From positions 930,001-994,000 of the forward strand of contig NZ_CP154859.1 of the NCBI RefSeq assembly GCF_039614725.1: a stretch of DNA of 64,000 bases, written 5' to 3'. How positions within the stretch are numbered: the stretch's first letter is position 1; each line of letters opens with the position of its first letter. A model generated the notes under the pieces. The model was not told the origin of the DNA. It saw nothing but the letters and a program-made list of their open reading frames with translations, and did not search any database. The position numbers were made by a program, and so were the translations under genes. Shown here in pieces: positions 42,442 to 51,148 of the stretch. This DNA comes from Thauera sp. JM12B12. GTDB lineage: Bacteria; Pseudomonadota; Gammaproteobacteria; Burkholderiales; Rhodocyclaceae.

Positions 42442-44292
42442 ATGCCCCAGTACCGTTCCCGCACCTCCACCGCCGGCCGCAACATGGCAGGTGCCCGCGC
42501 CCTGTGGCGCGCCACCGGCATGAAGGACGGCGACTTCGAAAAGCCGATCATCGCGATCGCCAACAGCTTCACCCAGTTCGTGCCCGGCCACGTGCACCTG
42601 AAGGACCTGGGGCAGCTGGTCGCCCGCGAGATCGAGGCCGCAGGCGGCGTCGCCAAGGAATTCAACACGATCGCGGTGGACGATGGCATCGCGATGGGGC
42701 ATGGCGGCATGCTGTACTCGCTGCCCTCGCGCGAAATCATCGCCGACAGCGTCGAATACATGTGCAACGCACACACCGCCGACGCGCTGGTGTGCATCTC
42801 GAACTGCGACAAGATCACCCCGGGCATGCTGATGGCCGCGCTGCGCCTCAACATCCCGGCGATCTTCGTGTCCGGCGGTCCGATGGAGGCCGGCAAGGTC
42901 AAGTGGGAATCGAAGGTGATCACGCTCGATCTCGTCGACGCCATGGTCAAGGCCGCCGACAAGAACTGCTCGGACGAGGAAGTCGACGCCATCGAGCGCT
43001 CGGCCTGCCCGACCTGCGGCTCATGCTCGGGCATGTTCACCGCCAACTCGATGAACTGCCTCACCGAGGCGCTTGGCCTGTCGCTGCCTGGCAACGGCAC
43101 CACGCTCGCGACCCATGCCGATCGCGAGCGCCTGTTCCGCGAGGCCGGTCGCCGCATCGTCGACCTCGCTCGCCGCTGGTACGAGCAGGACGACGCCTCG
43201 GCGCTGCCGCGCTCGATCGCGAGTTTCCGTGCGTTCGAGAACGCGATCAGCCTCGACGTCGCCATGGGCGGCTCGACCAACACCGTGCTGCACCTGCTCG
43301 CCGCCGCGCGCGAGGCCGGCGTCGACTTCACGATGAAGGACATCGATCGCATCAGCCGCCACGTGCCCTGCCTGTGCAAGGTCGCGCCGGCGGTGGCCGA
43401 CGTGCACATCGAGGACGTGCATCGCGCCGGCGGCATCATGTCCATCCTCGGCGAGCTCGATCGCGCCGGCCTGCTGCACACCGATGTGCCCACGGTGCAC
43501 AGTGCCTCGATGGCCGAGGCGCTCGACAAGTGGGACGTCAAGCGCACCAGCGACGAGGCGGTGCACACCTTCTACCGCGCCGCGCCCGGTGGCGTGCCGA
43601 CCCAGGTCGCCTTCAGCCAGGACCGGCGCTGGAAGGAACTCGACACCGACCGCGCGCACGGCATCATCCGCGACAAGGAACACGCCTTCACCGCCGATGG
43701 CGGCCTGGCCGTGCTCTACGGCAACATCGCCGAGAAGGGCTGCATCGTGAAGACCGCCGGCGTCGACGAGTCGATCTGGAAGTTCACCGGCAAGGCGCGG
43801 GTGTTCGAGAGCCAGGAGGACGCGGTCGATGGCATTCTCGGCGAGAAGGTCCAGGCCGGCGATGTGGTGGTGATCCGCTACGAAGGCCCGAAGGGCGGCC
43901 CCGGCATGCAGGAGATGCTGTACCCCACCTCCTACCTGAAGAGCCGCGGTCTCGGCGCGCAGTGCGCGCTGCTGACCGACGGCCGCTTCTCCGGCGGCAC
44001 CTCGGGGCTGTCGATCGGCCACGCCTCGCCCGAGGCGGCCTGCGGCGGCGCGATCGCGCTCGTCGAGGACGGCGACACGATCGAGATCGACATCCCGAAC
44101 CGCAGCATCCAGCTGGCGATTTCCGACACCGAGCTCGCCCGGCGTCGGGCCGCGATGGAGGCGAAGGGGGCCGCGGCGTGGAAGCCTGCGCAGCGCGAGC
44201 GCGTGGTTTCGGCCGCGCTGCAGGCTTACGCCGCACTCACCACCTCGGCCGATACCGGCGCGGTGCGCGACGTCACCCAGGTGCAGCGCTGA
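42442..44292 (+). CDS. ilvD: Dihydroxy-acid dehydratase
   Basis: This 616-residue Fe-S enzyme makes branched-chain 2-oxo acids for valine, leucine and isoleucine synthesis. It shows the family motifs [10 protein letters not shown] and [17 protein letters not shown], with three Cys ligands among them, a PGNGT segment, [16 protein letters not shown] and the C-terminal [22 protein letters not shown]. It is full length. CGGAG lies upstream of the ATG. It is transcribed alone and divergent from yceH. Confidence 0.97.
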   Translation: MPQYRSRTSTAGRNMAGARALWRATGMKDGDFEKPIIAIANSFTQFVPGHVHLKDLGQLVAREIEAAGGVAKEFNTIAVDDGIAMGHGGMLYSLPSREIIADSVEYMCNAHTADALVCISNCDKITPGMLMAALRLNIPAIFVSGGPMEAGKVKWESKVITLDLVDAMVKAADKNCSDEEVDAIERSACPTCGSCSGMFTANSMNCLTEALGLSLPGNGTTLATHADRERLFREAGRRIVDLARRWYEQDDASALPRSIASFRAFENAISLDVAMGGSTNTVLHLLAAAREAGVDFTMKDIDRISRHVPCLCKVAPAVADVHIEDVHRAGGIMSILGELDRAGLLHTDVPTVHSASMAEALDKWDVKRTSDEAVHTFYRAAPGGVPTQVAFSQDRRWKELDTDRAHGIIRDKEHAFTADGGLAVLYGNIAEKGCIVKTAGVDESIWKFTGKARVFESQEDAVDGILGEKVQAGDVVVIRYEGPKGGPGMQEMLYPTSYLKSRGLGAQCALLTDGRFSGGTSGLSIGHASPEAACGGAIALVEDGDTIEIDIPNRSIQLAISDTELARRRAAMEAKGAAAWKPAQRERVVSAALQAYAALTTSADTGAVRDVTQVQR

Positions 44293-44374
44293 GCGCCGGC
44301 GCCTCGCCCATGCCGCAAGAGGGAGCCTGCCGTACTGATTGACCCCTTATGGGCCGCTCACTACCATCGACGCC

Positions 44375-44569
44375 ATGGATAACGAACTCGCCCAGCTCGA
44401 AGCGCAGCTCGAGCAACTGATCAGCCAGTACGAGCGCCTCAAGGCCGGCAACCTCGAGTTGCGCGGCCGGGTGGCGCGGCTGGAAGCCGAAAACCGCCAG
44501 CTCGCCGACAAGGTCCGCCTCGCGACGGATCGCCTCGAGAGCCTGCTCGACAAACTGCCGGAGGCTTGA
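44375..44569 (+). CDS. ZapB-like small coiled-coil protein
   Basis: This 64-residue protein is almost entirely heptad coiled coil (LAQLEAQLEQLISQYERLKAG, RVARLEAENRQLADKV). It lies 4 nt upstream of zapA, where betaproteobacteria often carry a ZapB-like cell-division factor. The ATG at 44375 is used; a start 12 codons earlier is possible. Its role in Z-ring organisation is inferred from context. Confidence 0.75.
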   Translation: MDNELAQLEAQLEQLISQYERLKAGNLELRGRVARLEAENRQLADKVRLATDRLESLLDKLPEA

Positions 44570-44573
44570 CGCG

Positions 44574-44876
44574 ATGTCCGCCGACCATCTCGACATGATG
44601 TTGCTGGGCAAGGAATACCGCATTTCCTGCACCCCGGAGAACCGCGACGAACTGCTGGCGACCGTTGCCTATCTTGACGACAAGTTCCGCGAACTCGGTG
44701 CGAAAACGAACTCTTCGGGCGAGAAGCTCGCGGTCATGACCGCGCTCAACATCGCCCATGAGTTCCTGCAGTACCAGCGCGGCAACGGGTTTGACATGCC
44801 GGGCATGAAGCGTAGAATCGGACTCATGAAAGCGCGCCTGGATGGCGTGCTGGGACAGCAGGAAAAACTCTTCTGA
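44574..44876 (+). CDS. zapA: Cell division protein ZapA
   Basis: This 100-residue protein bundles FtsZ filaments. The N-terminal domain has MLLGKEYRISCTPENRDELL and AYLDDKFREL. The middle segment SGEKLAVMTALNIAHEFL and a C-terminal helix complete the ZapA fold. GAGG lies 7 nt upstream of the ATG. 6S RNA follows directly, the conserved synteny in proteobacteria. Confidence 0.93.
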   Translation: MSADHLDMMLLGKEYRISCTPENRDELLATVAYLDDKFRELGAKTNSSGEKLAVMTALNIAHEFLQYQRGNGFDMPGMKRRIGLMKARLDGVLGQQEKLF

Positions 44877-44913
44877 GCTTCTCTTGAGGGTCCGTGGCGT
44901 AGTACCGATCAAT

Positions 44914-45090
44914 CCCCTGCAGTGTTCGTCGAAGTCGTAGATTCCTTGAACCAATAGTCGAGAGACTCGGTCGCTGACCATCGATGCCGCTGGTGTGAAC
45001 GCCCCTCGCCGGGTGATCCTGAAGCGGAAGGGATGTGACCTCCCTGAACCCTAGGTTCAGGATGCTCGGCCCAGACGGCACAGGCGGGGG
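44914..45090 (+). ncRNA. ssrS: 6S RNA
   Basis: This RNA of about 177 nt lies immediately downstream of zapA. Ends CCCCTGCAGTGTTCGTC and GACGGCACAGGCGGGG pair as the closing stem. Near the 3' side a hairpin CCTGAACC-CTA-GGTTCAGG matches the strongly conserved CTTGAACC..GGTTCAAG hairpin of 6S RNAs, and the interior keeps a large bulge flanked by stems, as needed to mimic an open promoter for sigma-70 RNA polymerase. Exact ends are estimated from the closing stem. Confidence 0.9.
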
Positions 45091-45098
45091 GCCAGACA

Positions 45099-45133
45099 AG
45101 AGGGCGCGGTGAGCGATCACGGCGCCCTCTTTG
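45099..45133 (+). terminator. Rho-independent terminator of 6S RNA
   Basis: A perfect 9-bp stem (AGAGGGCGC/GCGCCCTCT) with a 14-nt loop, followed by TTT, begins 9 nt beyond the predicted 6S RNA 3' end. Confidence 0.7.
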
Positions 45134-45191
45134 CGTGTGCGCGCCGCGCTCGGTCGCGGCGGCAGGCTGCGCCCATGGTGCACTGCAAACT

Positions 45192-45225
45192 CTTAACGCC
45201 ATCTTTACACGCACGGGCCTAGCAT
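45192..45225 (+). promoter_or_regulatory. trkH promoter with possible KdpE direct-repeat site
   Basis: CTTAAC (45192-45197) and CTTTAC (45203-45208) are direct half-sites exactly 11 bp apart, the helical-turn spacing used by OmpR/PhoB-family regulators. A TAGCAT -10-like box follows at 45220-45225, and there is no good independent -35. This fits an activator-dependent promoter about 40 nt before the trkH ATG. Confidence 0.5.
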
Positions 45226-45267
45226 TCGCGGCGTCCCCCATCCTCCGCGGCGCGTGCCGTTGCTGCA

Positions 45268-46725
45268 ATGCAGGCCTATTTTCCCGTCGTCAGTGTGCTC
45301 GGCATGATGCTGATGCTGTTCGGGCTGGTGATGGGCTTCCCGCTTGCCGTCTCCTTCGCCCTCGACGACGGCGCCACGGCGGCCTACGACCTCGCCATCC
45401 TCGCCACCTTCGCCTGCGGCCTGGCGATGTGGGCGGCGACGCGTCGCGCGCGCCGCGACCTGCACGTGTCCGACGGTTTCCTGCTGGTCGCGGCGACCTG
45501 GCTGGTCACCCCGGTGTTCGGCGCCCTGCCGCTGATGCTCTATCTCCCCGGACTGTCATTCACCGACGCCTACTTCGAGGCGGCCTCCGGGCTCACCACC
45601 ACCGGCGCCACCGTGCTCACCGGGCTGGACGCACTGCCGATCTCGATCAATCTGTGGCGCTGCTTCATGCACTGGATCGGCGGCATGGGCGTCATCGTGC
45701 TGATGGTCGCGGTACTGCCCCTGCTCGGCATCGGCGGGCGGCAGATCTTCCGAGCCGAGACACCGGGCCCGATGAAGGAGTCCAGCCTGACACCGCGCAT
45801 CGCCGAGACCGCAAAGGGCCTCTGGGGCGTCTATGCGATGCTCACCCTTGCCTGCGGGATCGCCCTCTGGCAGGCCGGCATGAGCCCCTGGGATGCGGTG
45901 ATTCACGCCTTCTCGGTCATGGGCCTGGGCGGCTTCTCGACGCGCGATGCCAGTCTCGGCGCCTTCGACAGCGTGCCGATCGAGGTCGTGACGATCGTCT
46001 TTGCGCTGCTCTCCGGGATCAACTACGCGACGCATTACCTTGCCCTCATGCACCGCACGCCGCGTCCCTACGGCCAGGATCCGGAGCTGCGCTGGTTCTT
46101 CGGCGTGCTCGCGGTCACCGTCGTCTTCCTGACCGTGTACCTGATCGAGTCAGGTACCTATCGTGAGGGCGCGCTCGCGTTTCGCCACGTGTCGTTTCAC
46201 GCCGTCTCGCTCGCCACCTCGCTCGGTCTTGCGACCTACGACTACACGACGTGGCCGATGTTCGCGCAGCTCTGGATCCTGTTCCTGAGCAGCTTCGCGG
46301 CCTGTTCCGGCTCGACCGGCGGCGGCGTCAAGATGATGCGCGCGATCATCCTCTACAAGCAGGTCCATCGCGAGATCGTCCGTGCGCTGCACCCGAGCGC
46401 GGTAGTGCCGCTGCGCCTGGGCAGCCAGCGCGTCTCCGACAACGTGCTGCATGCGGTGCTCGCCTTCAGTTTCATGTACATGGTCAGCATCGTCAGCCTG
46501 ACGCTGTTACTGGCGGCCTCCGGGCTGGACCTGGTGGCGGCCTTCTCCGGCGTGGTGGCCTGCATCAACAACGCCGGGCCGGGCCTTGCAGCGCTGGGGC
46601 CGGCGGGCAACTACCAGGGGCTGAACGACTTCCAGACCTGGGTGATGAGCTTCGCGATGATCCTCGGCCGGCTCGAGATCTTCACGCTGCTGGTGGTGTT
46701 GAGTCCGGCGTTCTGGCGGCGCTGA
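45268..46725 (+). CDS. trkH: Trk-type potassium uptake channel subunit
   Basis: This 485-residue inner-membrane K+ transporter has four pore-loop repeats: ASGLTTTGATVLTGL, FSVMGLGGFSTRD, SLATSLGLATYDYT and ACINNAGPGLAALG. Each carries the selectivity-filter Gly, and the intramembrane SGSTGGGVKMMRAIIL loop is present. Length is typical. TrkA is not adjacent. The 3' end overlaps the convergent kdpE-like gene by 44 bp. The 5' side has a candidate OmpR-family operator. Confidence 0.94.
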   Translation: MQAYFPVVSVLGMMLMLFGLVMGFPLAVSFALDDGATAAYDLAILATFACGLAMWAATRRARRDLHVSDGFLLVAATWLVTPVFGALPLMLYLPGLSFTDAYFEAASGLTTTGATVLTGLDALPISINLWRCFMHWIGGMGVIVLMVAVLPLLGIGGRQIFRAETPGPMKESSLTPRIAETAKGLWGVYAMLTLACGIALWQAGMSPWDAVIHAFSVMGLGGFSTRDASLGAFDSVPIEVVTIVFALLSGINYATHYLALMHRTPRPYGQDPELRWFFGVLAVTVVFLTVYLIESGTYREGALAFRHVSFHAVSLATSLGLATYDYTTWPMFAQLWILFLSSFAACSGSTGGGVKMMRAIILYKQVHREIVRALHPSAVVPLRLGSQRVSDNVLHAVLAFSFMYMVSIVSLTLLLAASGLDLVAAFSGVVACINNAGPGLAALGPAGNYQGLNDFQTWVMSFAMILGRLEIFTLLVVLSPAFWRR

Positions 46726-47428
46726 CAGGGTCGGACGCGAGCCGGTAGCCAACCCCGGGCTCGGTCAGGATGTGGGCGGGCAGGCGCGGATCCCGCTCGA
46801 GCTTGCGGCGCAGGCCCGCCATGTATACGCGCAGGTAGTGCGCGTGCTCGACGTGGTTCGGTCCCCAGGCGCCCGCGAGCAACTGGCGCTGCGTCACCAC
46901 CCGGCCGGCGGCGGCAATCAGCAGGCCGAGCAGGCGGTACTCGATCGGGGTCAGGTGCACCGGTATGCCTGAACGTGTCACCCGGCGTTGCTCGAGATCG
47001 ACCTCCACTTCGCCGAAGCCCACCTTCGCCGTCGCCTGCGGTGGACGCATCGCACGCCGCAGCAGGGCGCGCACGCGGGCGAGCAGTTCGCCGACGCCGA
47101 AGGGCTTGGGAAGGTAGTCGTCGGCGCCGGCATCGAGCGCTGCCACCTTGTCGGCCTCGTCGCTGCGCGCCGACAGCACCAGCACCGGCATCCCGCTCCA
47201 GCCGCGCAGTTCGGCGAGCAGCGCCATGCCGTCGCCGTCGGGCAGGCCGAGGTCGAGCACGAGCAGGTCGGGGCGGCGGCTGGCGAGCTCGATGCGTCCG
47301 CGCTCGAGCGCGGCGGCCTCATGCACGCTGAAGCCGTCGGACTCCAGCGCCGTCCGCACGAAGCGGCGGATGCCGGCGTCGTCTTCGACCAACAGCACGA
47401 TGGGCGCGGGGTGGGAGGCGTTCTTCAT
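46682..47428 (-). CDS. kdpE: KdpE-like response regulator
   Basis: This 248-residue OmpR-family regulator has acidic residues in VEDDAGIRRFV, phospho-Asp in LLVLDLGLPDGDGMALL and Lys in DDYLPKPFGVGELLARV. A winged helix follows (HLTPIEYRLLGLLIAAAGRVVTQ, then RVYMAGLRRKLE and GVGYRL). The sequence style (PNHVEHAHYLRVYM) is that of KdpE. It starts directly after the kinase stop with no gap and its end overlaps trkH in antisense. No kdpFABC operon is in the window, so trkH is the obvious local target. Confidence 0.88.
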   Translation of the reverse strand: MKNASHPAPIVLLVEDDAGIRRFVRTALESDGFSVHEAAALERGRIELASRRPDLLVLDLGLPDGDGMALLAELRGWSGMPVLVLSARSDEADKVAALDAGADDYLPKPFGVGELLARVRALLRRAMRPPQATAKVGFGEVEVDLEQRRVTRSGIPVHLTPIEYRLLGLLIAAAGRVVTQRQLLAGAWGPNHVEHAHYLRVYMAGLRRKLERDPRLPAHILTEPGVGYRLASDPVSAARTPDSTPPAA

Positions 47429-48550
47429 CTATGGGGCGGCGAGATCTTCGTGTTCGGGCGGAGGCCGTTCGGGTTGTGGCGGCAGGGGCAGGCGCAGCGT
47501 GAAGCAGGCGCCGCCGCCGTCGCGATTGCGCGCTTCCACGGTGCCGGCATGCGCCTCGACGATCGCGCGCACGATCGCCAGACCAAGCCCGGTTCCGCTA
47601 TCTCCCGTGGCGCCTGGCGAAGCGGTCGCGGATGGCTGCGGCGCGCGCACGAAACGCTCGAAGATGGCGTGCTCCCGCCCCGCTGGCAGGCCGCAGCCAT
47701 CGTCGCAGACGCTGAGCGCCACAACCCCTGGGCGGGTGTCGGGCTCGTCGGCTGCGGGGCCGGCGGCGAGGCGGGCCGCGACCACGATGTGGCCGCCTGC
47801 GGGGGTGTGGGCGATGGCGTTGTCGATCAGGTTGCAGATCACGCGCTCGAGGAGCGCGGCGTCGGCCTGCAGCAGCGGCAGGTCCTCGGCCAGCTCGAGG
47901 TCGAGCCGGTGGTCACGCAGGGCCCGCGCCCGTGCCTGCAGTGCGCTGCCGACAAGCTCGTCGACTGCAATCCAGTCGAGCACGAGACGCGGTTGCGCCG
48001 ACTGCAGGCGGGCGAGGTCGAGCAGATCGCGGGCGAGGGCATGGGTGCGCAGCGCCTCGAGCCGGATCGCCTCTGCCAGTTCGGCCTGCGCCGCCGGCAG
48101 CGGGGGGCCGGCAAGGGGAAGCGACTCGGCCAGTCCGGCGAGTGCGGTGAGCGGGGTGCGCAGGTCGTGCGACAGGGAGGCGAGCAGGGTGTTGCGCAGG
48201 CGCTCGGCGTCGGCCGCCAGTCGGGCCTGCGCCGCCTCCTCTGCGCGCGCCTCGGCCGTATCGCGCTCGCGACGCAGGCGCGCGGCGAGTTCGGCGGTGG
48301 TGAGCGCGACGGCGAGCAGCACCGCGAAGGTGAGCAGGTACTGCAGGTCCGACACCGCGAGGGTGAAATGCGGATGAACGAAGAAGAAGTCGAACAGCGC
48401 CACCGAGAGGAAGGCGGCGAACACCGCCGGCCCGCGTCCGAGCTGGATCGCGGAGAACAGCACCGCGAGCGGGAACAGCATCGCGATGTTGGCGAGATCG
48501 AACTGGCCGAGAAGTGGTGCGCCGAGGAGGGCGATCGCGACCACCGCCAT
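47429..48550 (-). CDS. KdpD-like sensor kinase lacking the N-terminal KdpD/Usp domains
   Basis: The product is about 373 residues. It has a DUF4118-type membrane domain of four helices at residues 1-95 (LANIAMLFPLAVLFSAIQLGRG, FDFFFVHPHFTLAVSD). It has an H-box (ASLSHDLRTPLTALAGLAES), an N-box (VICNLIDNAIAHTP), VCDDGCGLP, FERFVRA and GTGLGLAIVRAIVEAH. Full-length KdpD has about 400 further N-terminal residues (KdpD and Usp domains), absent here. The ATG at 48550 has AAGG 5 nt upstream; a GTG at 48694 would overlap the upstream gene by 83 nt. It pairs with the kdpE-like gene. Confidence 0.85.
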   Translation of the reverse strand: MAVVAIALLGAPLLGQFDLANIAMLFPLAVLFSAIQLGRGPAVFAAFLSVALFDFFFVHPHFTLAVSDLQYLLTFAVLLAVALTTAELAARLRRERDTAEARAEEAAQARLAADAERLRNTLLASLSHDLRTPLTALAGLAESLPLAGPPLPAAQAELAEAIRLEALRTHALARDLLDLARLQSAQPRLVLDWIAVDELVGSALQARARALRDHRLDLELAEDLPLLQADAALLERVICNLIDNAIAHTPAGGHIVVAARLAAGPAADEPDTRPGVVALSVCDDGCGLPAGREHAIFERFVRAPQPSATASPGATGDSGTGLGLAIVRAIVEAHAGTVEARNRDGGGACFTLRLPLPPQPERPPPEHEDLAAP

Positions 48551-48611
48551 GGCTGCCTTGGCGTAATCGGGCCAGCGCGGCGGGCGCGCCGGCCGCGGCG
48601 TGAGGGGCGCT

Positions 48612-49604
48612 TCAGCGCGCGGGCGTGGCGGCGTCGATCGCACGCAGGGTGTCGAGCAGGGTGGCGCGCAGCGGACCGGCGTTCGCCAGTCCACGCTCGA
48701 CCGCCTGTCGTGCGGCGACAGGTTGGCCGAGTTCGAGCAGTACGCGCGCGCGGTTGTTGTGCGCAGCAGCGTGGCCGTGGGTCTCGGCCGCGCGCGCGAA
48801 GGCCGCCTCGGCGCCGCTGCGGTCGCCAGACGCGTACAGCGCGTTGCCCAGCCCCATCAGCAGTGCGTAGCTCTGCGGCCAGCGCTGCAGGCCGCCGCGG
48901 TATGCGGTCGCCGCCGCGGCGGGAGGTGCCGAACGCTCGAAGGCGACCAGGGCCGCGGTCGCCTCGGCCTCGCTGGCGGTCGCCGCCAGCCGGCCCGGAG
49001 GCAGGGTGACGAACGCCCAGTTCTCGCCGCGCCGCCAGGTGTGCTCGAAGGTGCGCAGCGCGAGCGCCTGGCGCTTCATCGGCCCCGAGCGCAGCAGGAT
49101 CTCGCCGGCCTCGAGATCGTAGCCGACGGCCACCGCGTAGTGCCACGAGGGCGCCCACGACAGGCCGAGGTTCTGCAGCACGACGACGGGATGACCGGCT
49201 GCCAGTTCGCGGAACAGGGCCTCGAGTGTGGGGGGAACGAGGGTGGCGACCGCGCCGCTGCGACGCGCGCCGGCGAGCATCTCGACCTGCAGGGACCCGG
49301 CGCGACCCGGCAGGAAGACGTGATCGACGAGTGTCTCGGGCCGTGTCGGCAGCCCTGCGGCGGAGAGGCTGGTGGCGAGTGCGGCCGGCCCGCAGAAGTG
49401 GCTGTCGTCCGGGAAGAACGGCGTGTCGACGAGCTCGATGCGGCTCGGCAAGCCGGTGGGCGGCTGGGACAGCAAGGCCGGCGTCTGCGTCGCACAGCCG
49501 CCGGCGAGCAGCGCCGCTAGCAGCAATGCGAGCAAGAAGAAAGCAGACGGTCGGCTTCGCGGCGCGCCCGGGGTCGAGGCGCGGACACGGTTGCCGGCAG
49601 TCAT
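48612..49604 (-). CDS. PA2778-family C39-like cysteine peptidase lipoprotein with TPR
   Basis: The product is 330 residues. A lipobox, LAALLAGGC, lies near residue 37. A papain-like C39 domain has the catalytic Cys in SHFCGPAALATSL and a His in WHYAVAVGYD. C-terminal TPR-like helices follow (YALLMGLGNALYASGDRSGAE, HNNRARVLLELGQPVAAR). The family is encoded beside PA2779-type membrane proteins in many proteobacteria, and the substrate is unknown. The next gene upstream, 6 nt away, is that partner, so this conserved pair is intact. Confidence 0.82.
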   Translation of the reverse strand: MTAGNRVRASTPGAPRSRPSAFFLLALLLAALLAGGCATQTPALLSQPPTGLPSRIELVDTPFFPDDSHFCGPAALATSLSAAGLPTRPETLVDHVFLPGRAGSLQVEMLAGARRSGAVATLVPPTLEALFRELAAGHPVVVLQNLGLSWAPSWHYAVAVGYDLEAGEILLRSGPMKRQALALRTFEHTWRRGENWAFVTLPPGRLAATASEAEATAALVAFERSAPPAAAATAYRGGLQRWPQSYALLMGLGNALYASGDRSGAEAAFARAAETHGHAAAHNNRARVLLELGQPVAARQAVERGLANAGPLRATLLDTLRAIDAATPAR

Positions 49605-49610
49605 GCCGCG

Positions 49611-50006
49611 TCAGCGGATCGAGCGCGTGAAGGGGAAGACCTTGGTGAGCCCCAGGATGTCGGTGAACAGCAGCACGAAGAACACCAGCAGGATGGCGCC
49701 GATGATGCCGCCCGCCGGTGCGCTGTCGATCTGGTTCGCCAGGCGCGTGGCCTCGGCATCGGTGAGCGCGGCGATGCGTTCCTGGGCGAGGGCGGGATCG
49801 ACGCCCTGGCGCAGCAGTTCGGCGCGCACGTCGTCGCGGGCCAGCGCCGCGGCGAGGCGGGCATGCCCGGACTCGGTCTGCGATGCGTCGGCGAGACGGG
49901 CCGCCTCCTCGGTGGATACCAGCGCGGCGTGGGCCGTCTGCATGGCACTGACGTTGAGGACGCTGACGCTGAGCACGATGGCGAGCAGGCGCTGAATTCG
50001 TTTCAT
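49611..50006 (-). CDS. PA2779-family small membrane protein
   Basis: This 131-residue protein has an N-terminal signal/anchor (LLAIVLSVSVLNVSAMQTAHA), a helical middle with repeated RLA and AALARDDVRAELLRQGVDPALAQERIAALTD, and a C-terminal TM helix (GGIIGAILLVFFVLLFTDILGL). GAGGAG lies 6 nt before the ATG at 50006. It is first of the PA2779-PA2778 pair, so it may anchor or be processed by the peptidase encoded next. Function is unknown. Confidence 0.82.
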   Translation of the reverse strand: MKRIQRLLAIVLSVSVLNVSAMQTAHAALVSTEEAARLADASQTESGHARLAAALARDDVRAELLRQGVDPALAQERIAALTDAEATRLANQIDSAPAGGIIGAILLVFFVLLFTDILGLTKVFPFTRSIR

Positions 50007-50264
50007 TGTTTTCTCCTCGATCGGTTGCGGGGTGCAGTAACCGTCGTGTTTGCCAACGGCGGCCTGCAACTATAGGTGATCCGGATCGATGCGGCGCGCG
50101 CATGGCGGGGAAAGAGTGCATCGAGTTGCTTCCGTCGGCGCGGACCGTGCATGCCCGCGGAAGGCGCGGCTTGCCGGCGCAGGCCGGGGTGGTTGATCAT
50201 TCACCGCTTTGCCGACCGGCGCGCGCCGGCCGGCGATGCGAATCCAAAACAAGAGAGATCCCCG

Positions 50265-51071
50265 ATGGATGTCGATATCTGGTGGCTCGCCTACCCCGTG
50301 CTCGGGGCCGCGGTGGGCTTTTTCGCCGGTCTGCTCGGCGTGGGCGGCGGCGGCATCATGGTGCCGATGCTGACGACCTTCTTCCTTGCCCAGGGCTTCC
50401 CGCAGTCGCAGGTGGTGCATCTCGCGCTCGGGACCTCGATGGCGGCGATCGTGCTGACCTCGGTTTCCAGCCTGCGCGCCCACCACGCCAGAGGCGCGGT
50501 GCGCTGGGACGTGGTGCGCGCGATCACGCCGGGCATCCTGCTCGGCACCTTCGGCGCCACCTTCATCGCCTCGCGGGTGGATACGGTGCCGCTGGCGATC
50601 TTCTTCGCGGTGTTCATGGCCTACGTGTCGATCCAGATGCTGCTCAACATCAAGCCCAAGCCCTCGCGCGAGCTGCCCGGAACGCTCGGCATGAGCGTGG
50701 CCGGTCTCGGTATCGGTGGCGTTTCGGCGCTGGTGGCGATCGGCGGCGGCTCGCTGTCGGTGCCGTTCATGACCTGGTGCAACGTCAAGCTGCAGAACGC
50801 GATCGGCACCTCGGCGGCGATCGGCCTGCCGATCGCGCTCGCCGGTACGGTGGGCTATCTCGTCAACGGCTGGGGGGCGCCCGACATGCCGGCGCTCACC
50901 CTCGGCTACGTCTATCTGCCGGCGCTCGTGCTGGTGTCGCTGGTCAGCACGTTCTTCGCGCCGATCGGTGCGAGTCTCGCCCACCGCCTGCCGGTGGCGA
51001 CACTGAAGAAGGTGTTCGCCGGTCTGCTGATGGTGCTGTGCGCAAAGATGCTGCACAGCATCTTTGCCTGA
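50265..51071 (+). CDS. TauE/SafE-family (TSUP) permease
   Basis: This 268-residue membrane protein has about eight TM helices and the duplicated family motif: GFFAGLLGVGGGGIMVPML near residue 18 and GGVSALVAIGGGSLSVPFM near residue 145, each followed by an ALGTSMAAI or AIGTSAAIGLPI segment. TSUP proteins move sulfite, sulfoacetate or other anions; the substrate is not evident. An AGAGAGA lies upstream of the ATG at 50265. It stands alone between divergent and convergent neighbours. Confidence 0.88.
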   Translation: MDVDIWWLAYPVLGAAVGFFAGLLGVGGGGIMVPMLTTFFLAQGFPQSQVVHLALGTSMAAIVLTSVSSLRAHHARGAVRWDVVRAITPGILLGTFGATFIASRVDTVPLAIFFAVFMAYVSIQMLLNIKPKPSRELPGTLGMSVAGLGIGGVSALVAIGGGSLSVPFMTWCNVKLQNAIGTSAAIGLPIALAGTVGYLVNGWGAPDMPALTLGYVYLPALVLVSLVSTFFAPIGASLAHRLPVATLKKVFAGLLMVLCAKMLHSIFA

Positions 51072-51148
51072 GGCCCGGTTTCCCGGGGGCGCTCATCCGC
51101 CGTGCCCGAGCCCGCCGCCGCACGTTGCGCCCGCGCGGGCGCTGCGCC

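Noticed and set aside
48551..48694. GTG-started longer form of the KdpD-like kinase
   Set aside because: It would overlap the PA2778-type gene by 83 nt and adds Arg/Pro-rich sequence, whereas ATG 48550 has an AAGG at good spacing. It is not fully excluded.
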